From: Paenibacillus sp. VTT E-133291
Lineage (GTDB): Bacteria; Bacillota; Bacilli; Paenibacillales; Paenibacillaceae
Direction of reading: 5' to 3'
Assembly (NCBI RefSeq): GCF_002264395.1
Contig: NZ_NFVA01000022.1
Span: forward strand, 1-64,000
DNA length: 64,000 nucleotides
Below, in pieces: positions 1 through 8,683 of this stretch. Each line of letters opens with the position of its first letter. Position 1 is the stretch's first letter. The notes under the pieces are model-generated. The model saw nothing but the letters and a program-made list of their open reading frames with translations, did not search any database and was not told where the DNA came from. The translations under genes and the position numbers were made by a program.

Positions 1-366
1 AATGTATGCGAAAAACCAAATACAATGTGCGTAACTCTACCTCCAAGAAAGCCGTCAGGCGTTTTTCTTGCGTAAATGCAAAGATCGATCATAATCATCA
101 AGCATAACGCAATCCGCTTAAAGACTTTTACAACTACTTTTGATGAACGAATGATTCTATGGTCTGAAGCTATATAATTCTGATGAAGTTTATGTTCTCC
201 AAATATGTGAAGGACAGTTGCTGTTTTTTGACTCCCGCTTAAAGACTTAAAAGTGTATCTATAGTAAACTGAATGTAAAGTGCCCACGGTATAATGGGTA
301 TAATTTGTTGAAAAGCTCTTCGGATGAAGAGTTTTTTCCATTTTACAGAAAAGAATGTGATAAGTT
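1..366. other. Intergenic region before the MATE gene
   Basis: No convincing coding sequence is seen in this AT-rich stretch. It holds a 14-bp direct repeat (CCGCTTAAAGACTT at 114-127 and again at 235-248, 121 bp apart) and a weak hairpin at about 46-71 (GCC-GTCA-GGC followed by GTTTTTC). A clearer terminator-like hairpin lies at 316-337. The upstream neighbour is outside the window, so it is unclear whether these signals belong to it. Confidence 0.5.
316..337 (+). terminator. Short rho-independent terminator-like hairpin
   Basis: Six-base stem CTCTTC/GAAGAG with loop GGAT, followed directly by six T. It lies only 30 bases before the MATE start, so it either ends an upstream transcript or acts as an attenuator in the MATE leader. 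Confidence 0.5.
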
Positions 367-1752
367 ATGCAGCTTCGGGCTAGTCTTCAGAAGAAAAGAT
401 TGCTGGAGAAATATCTTTCTGGGGAGGGGATGGATTATCGGCAAATTATAGCTTTATTTATTCCAATTCTGATTGACCAGGCCTTCATTATTGGACTTAA
501 TCTGGTAAATACCGCAATGATCAGCTCGTCCGGGATGGCGGCGGTCAGTGCAGTGAATATGGTGGATTCGCTGAATATTTTTCTGATCAATGTGTTCGTG
601 GCGGTTGCAACCGGGGGGACAGTGGTAGTCGCGCAGTATAAAGGGAGCGGAAATGACCGGATGGTGTCCCAGGCTACGGCGGCTTCGGTCGCCTCGGTGT
701 CGCTGATCGCTTTGGGAATTGGTCTGCTGCTGATGGGCTTACATACTCCTATATTGAACCTTTTATTCGGAACCGCCTCACCCGAAGTGCTGGACAATGC
801 CCGCATCTACCTGATCGGCAGCAGCATCTCATATCTGGGCATCGCGGTGGTTCAGGCGGTATGCGGGGCTCTGCGAGGAGTGGGCAAGACTCGGGCTTCT
901 TTGATGCTGTCGCTCATCATGAACCTGCTGTATGTTATCCTGAACGTGGTCTTCATTAACCTGTTGCACATGGGTGTGCTGGGGATGACGCTTGCGATTA
1001 ATATCGCGCGGTATGCAGGTATGGTTTGTGCCTTGGTGTATCTGTTCAAAGTGGATACGGCCCTGCGGGTGCGTTTTCGTGACCTATTCAGAATCCCTCT
1101 GACCATGCTGCGGAGAATCATGTTTATCGGCGTGCCGTTCGCGGCGGAGCAGATGTTCTTCAACGGGGGTAAACTGCTCACCCAGGTGTTTATTGTCAGC
1201 CTAGGCACTTATGCCATTGCGACCAATGCGATTGCCGGCTCGCTGGCTCTGGTGTTTCAAATTCCAGCCAGCGCGCTGTCGCTAACTATTGTAACGGTGG
1301 TCGGCCAATGTATCGGGCGAGGGAATGTCTCTGAAGCCAGAAAGTTCATCAAGTCCTTTCTCTGGATCGGGTCCGGCTCTTTGGCGTTGATCGCCTTGAT
1401 TCTGATGCCGCTATTCCACCCGCTGGTATCGATCTTTTCCCCACCTTCCGAGATCATTGATGATCTGTTTGTGGTGCTGCTGGTGAATTCCATTGCCCAA
1501 GTTCCGCTGTGGGCCGTCAGCTTTATTTTGCCGTCCGCACTGCGGGCAGCGGGAGATTCCCGCTTCACCTCAATTACCTCGATGCTGACGATGTGGCTGT
1601 TTCGGGTGATTTTTGGATACATCCTTGGGATCCAGCTGGGCTACGGCGTCATGGGTGTCTGGCTGGCAATGAACTGCGAGTGGGCCGTTCGGGGGGGCAT
1701 TTTTCTGTGGCGCTTCAAGGGCAAAAAGTGGTTTGCGCATAAGCTGATTTAG
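367..1752 (+). CDS. MATE-family multidrug/cation antiporter
   Basis: Inner-membrane efflux protein of the MATE family, expected to export cationic drugs or metabolites in exchange for Na+ or H+. The 461-residue length is typical. The sequence is strongly hydrophobic, with about twelve membrane segments and the family-like opening DYRQIIALFIPILIDQAF, where the acidic and glutamine residues of helix 1 lie. The ATG at 367 has no good ribosome site. An in-frame ATG at 430 follows GGGGAGGGG closely and the conserved region starts there, so the true start may be either. The gene stands alone and ends before a strong terminator at 1829. The substrate cannot be read from the sequence. Confidence 0.85.
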   Translation: MQLRASLQKKRLLEKYLSGEGMDYRQIIALFIPILIDQAFIIGLNLVNTAMISSSGMAAVSAVNMVDSLNIFLINVFVAVATGGTVVVAQYKGSGNDRMVSQATAASVASVSLIALGIGLLLMGLHTPILNLLFGTASPEVLDNARIYLIGSSISYLGIAVVQAVCGALRGVGKTRASLMLSLIMNLLYVILNVVFINLLHMGVLGMTLAINIARYAGMVCALVYLFKVDTALRVRFRDLFRIPLTMLRRIMFIGVPFAAEQMFFNGGKLLTQVFIVSLGTYAIATNAIAGSLALVFQIPASALSLTIVTVVGQCIGRGNVSEARKFIKSFLWIGSGSLALIALILMPLFHPLVSIFSPPSEIIDDLFVVLLVNSIAQVPLWAVSFILPSALRAAGDSRFTSITSMLTMWLFRVIFGYILGIQLGYGVMGVWLAMNCEWAVRGGIFLWRFKGKKWFAHKLI

Positions 1753-1828
1753 AATTGTTGATAAGGATACGTACTGCCAACGCCTGTTGCCGGAAACGTA
1801 GCTATTAAAAACGTGAAAATACAGCACA

Positions 1829-1870
1829 GGGCAGCGATTCTCATATTTACTTGAGAATCGCTGCCCTACG
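1829..1870 (+). terminator. Strong terminator after the MATE gene
   Basis: Perfect 15-bp stem (GGGCAGCGATTCTCA at 1829-1843 with its complement at 1852-1866), an 8-base loop, then TACGTTTT. It can also serve the convergent decayed gene on the minus strand. Confidence 0.85.
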
Positions 1871-1951
1871 TTTTGGTTATCGACTGCTTGCATTAGCTGA
1901 TTATGATTAGGACTGGGTCAGTCACCACTCTAGAAAATTCTCCGACTCCAT

Positions 1952-2570
1952 CTATTCAGCTTGGCACTGCCCCTCTGATTTCTGCGCTCGGAATTCCTTT
2001 CTTTTGTAACAAATTAAAAGACAAGTCAGTAACAACACACAGATTAAAGTAGCTGTATAAGTGAAACTACTATCCCAAAACATAATCTGAACATTCATTA
2101 AGGCATGGACGCCTATCACGAAAAATAGATTCTTGGTTAGGACATAGAGTAATGAGAATATGACCCCTAGAATTAATAGTGCGATAAAATCATAAACAAA
2201 ATCCTTTCTGACTAATCCTGAATAGATCCGATTTGGGATATGTATAGCGACATAGATAGATTGTGAGATAAGCATTTCTTATCCAATTCGTGAAGTATTG
2301 TTATCGCCTTTTTTATAAGAGATAGCATTTCCGAAAATCTGTCCCAGGAATTCACCAAAAACGACGTTTGAATTCGTAAAGATATCATTATTGAATGTTA
2401 AACTTGAGTGAGTCAGTAATGTCATACCTAAATCAACAATGTTTATAGCGAGCCAAAATAATAAACTACCGAAAAGTGCTGCTAATAAAAATGAGACTGA
2501 CCATAAAGCGTATTGATGTAGGCTTAACTTTATCCATCGATAGCTCCTCAGTTACTTTATTGCGCAGCAT
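1952..2570 (-). pseudogene. Decayed CPBP (CAAX-type) intramembrane protease gene
   Basis: The minus strand carries the C-terminal half of a CPBP/Abi-family membrane protease: VAIHIPNRIYSG (His motif) and FVIGVHALMN (second His/Asn motif) are visible in 1952-2275. Reading upstream in the same frame, a TAA stop stands two codons before the ATG at 2275, and beyond it the frame stays open to about 2551 and encodes hydrophobic sequence plus VVFGEFLGQIFGNA, which resembles a damaged first motif. A good ribosome site (AAGGAGG, 2587-2581) and ATG at 2570 lie in a different frame, so one frameshift and one in-frame stop separate the start from the C-terminal part. I infer a recent pseudogene. A real short protein from 2275 is less likely because no ribosome site precedes it. 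Confidence 0.65.
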
Positions 2571-2736
2571 GATTTGTAATCCTCCTTAGGTTTTACCCGA
2601 GAATTGAGTATTATAGAGCACTATTTATAATACATAATTTCCTAAGTAATATCTGAGATTTACTATGTTCTTTAAGTGCTTGAGTTCACCATTACAAAAA
2701 TCATATATTCTCACGTATCCTTAACTCCTCCCCAGA

Positions 2737-2765
2737 TTGACAGATGAAGGGGCACTGGCTATACT
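2737..2765 (+). promoter_or_regulatory. Sigma-A promoter of alaS T-box transcript
   Basis: TTGACA at 2737-2742, 17-base spacer, TATACT at 2760-2765. Transcription would begin near 2772, directly before the T-box leader. Confidence 0.75.
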
Positions 2766-2771
2766 TGAAAT

Positions 2772-3061
2772 GTTAAAATGCAAATCGGATAAAACGTTGA
2801 TGAAAATGAAGTACACCGGAGGATGGCTTGATCAGAGAACAGGTTCCTTTACGAAAGCGTTTCGTAATGGCTGGGAGAACCTTGAAGACAGGCCGGTGGA
2901 AAGCTAATTTCGGAGTGTGAGATCACAAGCTCACCGGGGGCACCCGTTATCAGCCGCGACAAGGCGATCGCCCTTTAACTTTCCCGTAAATTGGGTCAAG
3001 GCGATAACCAGGGTGGTACCGCGATATTAATCGTCCCTGAATTATTCAGGGGCGTTTTTTT
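2772..3061 (+). ncRNA. T-box leader (alanine) controlling alaS
   Basis: tRNA-sensing riboswitch. The hallmark T-box sequence AGGGTGGTACCGCG is at 3010-3023, and its UGGU matches the ACCA end expected for tRNA-Ala (discriminator A). Stem I can be drawn with CACCGG 2814-2819 pairing with CCGGTG 2893-2898, an AGAGA bulge near 2834, AGGTTC 2841-2846 with GAACCT 2877-2882, and an apical hairpin at 2849-2867. The terminator is at 3032-3060. I could not place the specifier codon with certainty (several GCT triplets are present), so alanine is assigned from the downstream alaS gene. Uncharged tRNA-Ala would favour the antiterminator and switch alaS on. Confidence 0.9.
3032..3061 (+). terminator. T-box conditional terminator
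   Basis: Stem CGTCCCTGA/TCAGGGGCG (one G-T pair) around an ATTAT loop, followed by a run of T. It ends the T-box leader 75 bases before alaS. Confidence 0.85.
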
Positions 3062-3136
3062 GTTTTTATTTTTTAGAAAATTTGTAAAATCTGGCGCATG
3101 CGCCGAATTAAAAAAATGAGACGGGAGCTGTAAACA

Positions 3137-5770
3137 ATGAAAGCAAGTGAAATTCGTTCCAAATGGCTTAAGTTTTTTGAAAGTAAAGGTCACAAAATTG
3201 AACCTAGTGCATCTCTCGTACCGCATAACGATCCTTCGCTGTTGTGGATCAACGCAGGTATGGCGCCGCTGAAAGCATACTTCGATGGCCGTGAGATTCC
3301 TGAGAATCCGCGCCTGACGAACTCGCAGAAATGTATTCGTACCAATGATATCGAGAATGTAGGGAAGACACGCCGTCACCATACGTTCTTCGAAATGTTA
3401 GGTAACTTCTCTATCGGCGATTATTTTAAAGAAGAGGCGATCACATGGGCTTGGGAATTCTTGACCGGCAAGGAGTGGATCGGCTTCGATCCAGAACGTA
3501 TCTCCGTAACTGTGTATGCTGAGGATGAGGAAGCTTTCAAGCTGTGGAATGAAAAAGTAGGCTTGCCAGCAGAACGCATCATTAAGCTGGGAGATGAGAA
3601 CTTCTGGGATATCGGCGAAGGTCCCTGTGGTCCTTGCTCGGAAATCTTTTATGACCGCGGCGAAGCTTACGGCAGCGACATGAGTGATCCAGAAATGTAT
3701 CCAGGTGGAGAAAACGAACGTTGGCTCGAAGTATGGAACCTTGTGTTCTCACAATTCAACCATAATAAGGATGGCAGCTATACGCCGCTTCCGAACAAGA
3801 ACATTGATACCGGTGCTGGACTGGAGCGTTTTGCATCCATTCTTCAAGATGTAGATTCCAACTTCGATACCGATTTGTTCCAACCGATTATTCAAAAAAC
3901 AGCTGAGCTTGCTGGTGTAACTTACAAGGATAATGTTGAACAGGATATCGCGCTAAAAGTTATCGCAGATCATGTGCGTACCGTTACTTTTGCCGTAGGG
4001 GATGGAGTACTTCCTTCTAATGAAGGTCGTGGTTATATTATCCGCCGTTTGCTGCGCCGTGCTGTTCGCTACGGAAAGACCCTGGGTCTGGATCGTCCGT
4101 TCCTGCATGAACTGACAGAAACAGTTGGTGAGATTATGGGTGTGTATTATCCATCCGTTGTCGAGAATCGGGAATATATCGCCAAGATTATCCGTACAGA
4201 AGAAGAACGTTTCCATGAGACATTGTCTGATGGATTGGCTATCTTGGGTGAGATCAGTGCTAAAGCAAAAGCAGATGGACTCAGCACAATTCCTGGATCC
4301 GATGCATTTAAGCTATATGACACTTACGGATTCCCATTTGACCTGACGGAAGATTTCGCAGCAGAGCAAGGATTAACTGTAGACCGTGAAGGCTTCGATG
4401 TCGCTATGCAAGAACAGCGTGATCGTGCAAGAGCTGCACGTCATGACGGTGGCAGCATGAAGATCCAAGGTGGCGCATTAGCGGACCTGACGGTTAAAAG
4501 TGAATTTGTTGGATATAATGACTCGGTAACAGAGTCGAAAATCACGGCTATTGTTGTGGGTGATGAATTGGTCGATACCGCTGGTGAAGGCGTAGAGTGC
4601 CAAGTAATTCTTGAGGCAACACCGTTCTATGCTGAAAGTGGTGGACAAGTGAGTGACACAGGACTGCTTACTGGCGGTTCAGTTACAGCTAAGGTAAAAG
4701 GATTGTTCAAGGCTCCACATGGTCAACATGTACATTTGGTAACTGTGGAAGCTGGAGAATTGAAAGTAGGCGAATCGGTTCGCGCTGAAGTAGATCGTGC
4801 ACAGCGTGAAGATATCGTGAAGAACCATACAGCTACTCACCTACTGCATAAAGCGCTCAAAGAGGTTCTGGGCGGTCATGTCAACCAAGCAGGATCTTTA
4901 GTGGAAGGTGCACGTTTACGGTTTGACTTCTCCCATTTCGGAGCGATTACACCGGAAGAACTAAGCGACATCGAGCATCGCGTGAATGCACAAATCTGGC
5001 GTGGTCTTGATGTAGTCATTGAGAACAAGCCAATTGATGAAGCTAAGGCTATGGGAGCCATGGCACTATTTGGTGAAAAATATGGTAATATCGTCCGTGT
5101 CGTTCAAGTCGGCGATTACAGCCTTGAGCTTTGTGGTGGATGCCATGTATCCAACACATCTCAAATTGGAATTTTCAAGCTGCTTAGCGAAAGCGGCATT
5201 GGTTCCGGAGTGCGCCGTATCGAGGCAGTAACTGGACGTTTCGCTTACCAGTTCACTGAGAGCCAACTGGATCTGCTCAAGCAATCTGCGGGTCTGCTGA
5301 AGTCTTCTCTGAACGACGTTCCAAAACGGATTGAAGCATTGCATAACCAAGTGCGTGAGCTTTCGCGTGAGAATGAATCCTTGCAATCTAAGCTTAGCGC
5401 AACCTTTGCCGCTGAACTAACAAGCAGTGTGAAGACGGTTGGTGCAGGTACACAGCTTCTTGCTGTTGCTGTTCAAGCAGGAAATATGGACGCTCTGCGT
5501 TCTACTGCAGATGAATTGAAATCCAAGCTCCCGGATGCTGTGCTTGTTCTGGGTGCAGCCATGGACGACAAGGTGAACTTTGTTGTTGCTGTACCACAGG
5601 ATCTGGTGAAGAAGGGCTTCCACGCTGGTAAGATTGTTAAAGAAGTCGCAGCAGTATGCGGTGGCGGCGGTGGAGGACGTCCAGATATGGCACAAGCTGG
5701 TGGTAAAGATGCCTCCAAGCTTGGCGAGGCACTGGCTAAAGCAGAAGAATTAGTGGCTTCCCTAGCATAA
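3137..5770 (+). CDS. alaS: Alanine--tRNA ligase
   Basis: Cytoplasmic class II synthetase that charges tRNA-Ala with alanine using ATP. At 877 residues it is full length. The class II catalytic core is at the N-terminus, with [17 protein letters not shown] near residue 81 and GAGLERF around residue 229. The editing domain has HTATHLLH (zinc motif) near residue 563 and CGGCH near 666. The glycine-rich C-Ala domain [15 protein letters not shown] is close to the end. The ATG at 3137 follows a CGGGAG ribosome site. It is controlled by the T-box just upstream and followed by a hairpin at 5821. Confidence 0.98.
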   Translation: MKASEIRSKWLKFFESKGHKIEPSASLVPHNDPSLLWINAGMAPLKAYFDGREIPENPRLTNSQKCIRTNDIENVGKTRRHHTFFEMLGNFSIGDYFKEEAITWAWEFLTGKEWIGFDPERISVTVYAEDEEAFKLWNEKVGLPAERIIKLGDENFWDIGEGPCGPCSEIFYDRGEAYGSDMSDPEMYPGGENERWLEVWNLVFSQFNHNKDGSYTPLPNKNIDTGAGLERFASILQDVDSNFDTDLFQPIIQKTAELAGVTYKDNVEQDIALKVIADHVRTVTFAVGDGVLPSNEGRGYIIRRLLRRAVRYGKTLGLDRPFLHELTETVGEIMGVYYPSVVENREYIAKIIRTEEERFHETLSDGLAILGEISAKAKADGLSTIPGSDAFKLYDTYGFPFDLTEDFAAEQGLTVDREGFDVAMQEQRDRARAARHDGGSMKIQGGALADLTVKSEFVGYNDSVTESKITAIVVGDELVDTAGEGVECQVILEATPFYAESGGQVSDTGLLTGGSVTAKVKGLFKAPHGQHVHLVTVEAGELKVGESVRAEVDRAQREDIVKNHTATHLLHKALKEVLGGHVNQAGSLVEGARLRFDFSHFGAITPEELSDIEHRVNAQIWRGLDVVIENKPIDEAKAMGAMALFGEKYGNIVRVVQVGDYSLELCGGCHVSNTSQIGIFKLLSESGIGSGVRRIEAVTGRFAYQFTESQLDLLKQSAGLLKSSLNDVPKRIEALHNQVRELSRENESLQSKLSATFAAELTSSVKTVGAGTQLLAVAVQAGNMDALRSTADELKSKLPDAVLVLGAAMDDKVNFVVAVPQDLVKKGFHAGKIVKEVAAVCGGGGGGRPDMAQAGGKDASKLGEALAKAEELVASLA

Positions 5771-5820
5771 ATAAAAATTACGAAACTATTTCTTAATTTA
5801 AACGTATTACGAAAAAACAT

Positions 5821-5858
5821 AGCGGTACTGAGAGTTTGACATCAGTACCGCTACTCTT
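5821..5858 (+). terminator. Terminator after alaS
   Basis: Perfect 11-bp stem AGCGGTACTGA/TCAGTACCGCT (5821-5831 and 5842-5852). The T tract after it is weak (ACTCTTTATT), so some read-through to the ireB group is possible. Confidence 0.65.
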
Positions 5859-5895
5859 TATTAACAGGTGGTTAGATTTTCATGAATAGTTGTGC

Positions 5896-5926
5896 TTGAC
5901 AATAGCTTAAAAGCCAAAAATATCAT
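5896..5926 (+). promoter_or_regulatory. Possible promoter for the ireB-ruvX group
   Basis: TTGACA at 5896-5901 with an A/T-rich stretch about 17-19 bases downstream (AATATC or TATCAT). The -10 match is poor, so this is only a candidate. Confidence 0.35.
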
Positions 5927-6086
5927 TATTTTTGTAGAGGAAATGCCAAAAAAAGCGTGATTCCACGCGCAGGATTTCCTCGTTGGGCTATGAATATGTT
6001 ATGATAAAGGAAGCAAGTGAGCTGCACAGTAGCAACTTTGCGAAGCCGCCCTTTTAGGGTGATTTTGCAGAAGGAAGGTGTCACAA

Positions 6087-6362
6087 ATGGACTCCATGGA
6101 CAAAACGGTCAAATTCAATGTGAAGGGCGACGAAAAGGAAGCTTCTCCCCAGGAAATATTGCTCGCTGTATACGATGCACTGGTGGAGAAAGAGTATCAT
6201 CCGATCAATCAGATCGTAGGGTATCTACTTTCCGGAGACCCAGCTTACATTCCGCGTCATAACAATGCGAGAAGTTTGGTCCGGAGAAAAGAACGTGATG
6301 AGCTGATTGAAGAGCTGGTTAGATTCTACCTCGTCAATCACAAGGTGGATAATCCCAGATGA
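6087..6362 (+). CDS. IreB-family regulatory phosphoprotein (YrzL)
   Basis: Small cytoplasmic protein of the IreB/DUF965 family. In enterococci IreB is a phosphorylated regulator linked to the IreK kinase and cephalosporin resistance. The sequence [25 protein letters not shown] and [12 protein letters not shown] is typical of the family, and the 91-residue length fits. I chose the ATG at 6087 because AAGGAAGG (6071-6078) is 8 bases before it. A GTG at 6078 lies inside that ribosome site. Its stop overlaps the ruvX start (ATGA), so the two are translationally coupled. The order alaS-ireB-ruvX-DUF1292-mltG matches Bacillus. Confidence 0.92.
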   Translation: MDSMDKTVKFNVKGDEKEASPQEILLAVYDALVEKEYHPINQIVGYLLSGDPAYIPRHNNARSLVRRKERDELIEELVRFYLVNHKVDNPR

Positions 6363-6778
6363 TGAAGAAGTTAGGATTGGATTACGGCGACCGTAGAATC
6401 GGTGTAGCCACAAGCGATGTTTTTGGATGGACGGCACAAGCTCTTGAAACGATTGAGCGCCGCGGTACTGGTAATGAGTTCGAACGTATTCGTGAACTTA
6501 TTACGGAGCACGAAATTGGAGAGATTGTCGTTGGTCTACCGAAGAATATGAACGGCTCAGTAGGACCCCGGGGCGAAATCTGCATAGAGTTCGCTGACAA
6601 GCTACGGGAGCAATTTGCAATGCCCGTACACCTTTGGGATGAGCGTCTGACGACGGTATCCGCAGAGCGGGTGCTGATTGAAGGGGACGTCAGCCGGAAG
6701 AAACGCAAAGGGATTGTGGACAAAATGGCTGCAGCCCTGATTTTGCAAAATTTTTTGGATGCTAACAGTAAAAGGTGA
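6359..6778 (+). CDS. ruvX: Putative pre-16S rRNA nuclease / RuvX (YqgF) family
   Basis: YqgF/RuvX family RNase H-fold protein, thought to mature the 5' end of 16S rRNA and historically called a Holliday junction resolvase. The 139-residue protein has the N-terminal [12 protein letters not shown] motif with the first acidic residue, [11 protein letters not shown] in the middle, and [10 protein letters not shown] with the later conserved acidic residue. Its start overlaps the ireB stop by four bases. DUF1292 follows 13 bases after its stop. Confidence 0.93.
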   Translation: MMKKLGLDYGDRRIGVATSDVFGWTAQALETIERRGTGNEFERIRELITEHEIGEIVVGLPKNMNGSVGPRGEICIEFADKLREQFAMPVHLWDERLTTVSAERVLIEGDVSRKKRKGIVDKMAAALILQNFLDANSKR

Positions 6779-6791
6779 GGGGTGCGAGGAT

Positions 6792-7100
6792 ATGACAAAC
6801 GAACAGATTGGCCAAGAGGAAGAACCGGAAATTATCTATATTCCTGATGAGGAAGGTAATGAAGAGGAATTCGAGGTCATTATGAAGTTTGAGGTTGATG
6901 GCTCGGACGCTAAGTACATGATGGTGGTTCCGCTTGATTCCGAGGACGAGGAAACCGATGAGGTTTATGCGTTCCGTTATGTGGAAGAAGGCGATGATCT
7001 TCAATTGTTCATGATCGATAATGACGAGGAGTGGGCGATTGTCGAAGAGACTTTCAACACACTGGTTGACGAGTTGGACGGAGGATCAGAGAATGACTGA
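6792..7100 (+). CDS. DUF1292 protein (YrzB-like), copy 1
   Basis: Small, very acidic cytoplasmic protein of the DUF1292 family, function unknown. The 102-residue product is rich in Glu and Asp and ends in a helix-like DNDEEWAIVEETFNTLVDEL. The ATG at 6792 is preferred because the GGTGAGGGG ribosome site (6774-6782) lies 9 bases upstream. Its stop lies inside the next gene. The neighbouring copy keeps the same DDEEW motif, so the two look like a tandem duplication. Confidence 0.85.
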   Translation: MTNEQIGQEEEPEIIYIPDEEGNEEEFEVIMKFEVDGSDAKYMMVVPLDSEDEETDEVYAFRYVEEGDDLQLFMIDNDEEWAIVEETFNTLVDELDGGSEND

Positions 7101-7401
7101 TGTATCCGCTGATCAAGCGGTATGGACCTCGCGGCTTAAGGAAGCCTATGGAGAAACAGTAGAACTGGAAGATGAGCAGGGCAAGTCTTCCATTTACGAT
7201 ATTATCGCCGAATTTGAAGTCGGTGGTATTGGCTATGCGGTGCTGAAAGGCGCTGGTAAAGACGTGGAATATGAAATTCTGCGTATCGTTGTCTCTCCTA
7301 ACGGACTTCCGGAACTAGAGAACATCGTGGACGATGAAGAGTGGGAAGACATCTCTGAGCTATATGATGAGATAACGTTTCCAGTGGACGATGCAGAATA
7401 A
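7093..7401 (+). CDS. DUF1292 protein, copy 2
   Basis: Second acidic small protein with the same layout as its neighbour (LEDEQGKSSIYDIIAEFEVGG, then VDDEEWEDISELYDE). The ATG at 7093 is chosen because GGAGG (7080-7084) lies 8 bases before it. The reading frame opens further upstream, but only inside the previous gene. It overlaps copy 1 by 8 bases, which implies coupling. Function unknown. A terminator follows at 7440. Confidence 0.8.
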   Translation: MTDVSADQAVWTSRLKEAYGETVELEDEQGKSSIYDIIAEFEVGGIGYAVLKGAGKDVEYEILRIVVSPNGLPELENIVDDEEWEDISELYDEITFPVDDAE

Positions 7402-7439
7402 ACTTTAAACATGTACGTTACATTTATGATGAGTACGGA

Positions 7440-7467
7440 AGAGGGCGGAGAATTCCGCGCTCTTTTT
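7440..7467 (+). terminator. Terminator after the DUF1292 pair
   Basis: Stem AGAGGGCGGA/TCCGCGCTCT with one mismatch and a 4-base loop, followed by TTTT. It separates the ireB-DUF1292 group from mltG. Confidence 0.8.
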
Positions 7468-7521
7468 GCTTGGAATACGATCAATATAATTAAAACAACA
7501 ATCATGATCATGAAATATGTA

Positions 7522-7550
7522 TTGAATTTTAAGTAGTACACTTTTATACT
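7522..7550 (+). promoter_or_regulatory. Promoter of mltG
   Basis: TTGAAT at 7522-7527, 17-base spacer, TATACT at 7545-7550, 27 bases before the mltG start. Confidence 0.6.
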
Positions 7551-7577
7551 TTATAGTCGGAAAGTGAGGAACCTGAC

Positions 7578-8627
7578 TTGAAATCCGCAATCCGTACGGT
7601 GCTTATCGTTATTCTTTTGCTGGTAGCAGCAGGAGGCGGAGGCGCTTGGTACATTTGGAACGGGATGCAGCCGGTAGAACCTGCAGGTCCTGCCGTAACA
7701 TTTACGATAGAAAAGGGCATGGGCAGCGCGGAAATTGCTGATCTGCTCGAACAAAACGGCATTATTCGGAACAGTCTTTTTTTTAAGGGATATTTGAAAT
7801 GGACTAAAGAAGGCTCCAGCTTTAAAGCTGGTACTTATGTTGCTAGTCCAGGAGACACCTATGACGAGCTCATCGAGAGGTTAAATGCTGGTGATGTTGT
7901 TAAAGAAGAGACCGTGACTTTCACGATTCCGGAAGGATATACTGCTGAGCAGATTGCCAAGAAGCTTGCTGAGGCTTGGAATCAGGATGCTGCTATTTTT
8001 CTTGAAATCATGGATACCGGTACAGGCTTGAAGGGAATTGATGCTCTAGGTATCCCACAGGATAAGAACCTTCGTCATCGTCTTGAAGGATATTTGTTCC
8101 CTGAAACATATGAACTGGCCAAGGATAGTACGCCGCAGGAAGTTGTAGAAGCATTATTGGATCAGTTCCAGCAGAAACTGGATACGATCCCGAACTGGAA
8201 GCAAAAGCTTGAAGCACGTGGAATGACACTTCATGGGCTGTTGACAGTGGCCTCGTTAGTCGAACGTGAGGTTGTTGTAGATAGTGAACGACCACTAGTT
8301 GCTGGCGTGATTTATAACCGCTTAAAGAAAGAGCAGAAGCTTGAGATCGATGCTACGGTTCAATATTTGCTCGACAAACAGAAGGAAAGACTGTTATATA
8401 AAGATTTGGAAGTTGACAGTCCTTATAATACGTATAGAAATATTGGGCTTCCTCCGGGACCTATTAGTAATCCAGGGCTGGCTTCCATTCAGGCGGCACT
8501 CGAACCCGAGGCTTCTGAATACTACTTCTATGTGACTAAGAAAGATGGTACACAGGGCCATTTGTTTGCTAAGACCTACAAGGAACATTTAGCCAATATC
8601 GAAAAAAGTAAGCAAGAATCGAAATAA
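7578..8627 (+). CDS. mltG: Endolytic murein transglycosylase MltG (YceG-like)
   Basis: Membrane-anchored enzyme that cuts growing peptidoglycan strands and so sets glycan length. The 349-residue protein has one N-terminal membrane segment (about residues 5-25), a LysM-like region, and the YceG domain with LEGYLFPETYEL, VASLVEREVVVDSERP (containing the likely catalytic Glu) and GLPPGPISNPGLASI. The start is TTG at 7578, 8 bases after GTGAGGA. It has its own promoter and lies 56 bases before the U32 gene. In B. subtilis trmR sits at this point; here the gap is too short to hold it. Confidence 0.93.
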   Translation: MKSAIRTVLIVILLLVAAGGGGAWYIWNGMQPVEPAGPAVTFTIEKGMGSAEIADLLEQNGIIRNSLFFKGYLKWTKEGSSFKAGTYVASPGDTYDELIERLNAGDVVKEETVTFTIPEGYTAEQIAKKLAEAWNQDAAIFLEIMDTGTGLKGIDALGIPQDKNLRHRLEGYLFPETYELAKDSTPQEVVEALLDQFQQKLDTIPNWKQKLEARGMTLHGLLTVASLVEREVVVDSERPLVAGVIYNRLKKEQKLEIDATVQYLLDKQKERLLYKDLEVDSPYNTYRNIGLPPGPISNPGLASIQAALEPEASEYYFYVTKKDGTQGHLFAKTYKEHLANIEKSKQESK

Positions 8628-8683
8628 AATATTAAAATGAAGAGTGGTGCGGTTGAAATAACTGTACAAGTAGGAGGTACAAC

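Noticed and set aside
2996..3382. 128-codon open frame antisense to the T-box and alaS start
   Set aside because: It is antisense to a riboswitch and a conserved gene and has no family-like features.
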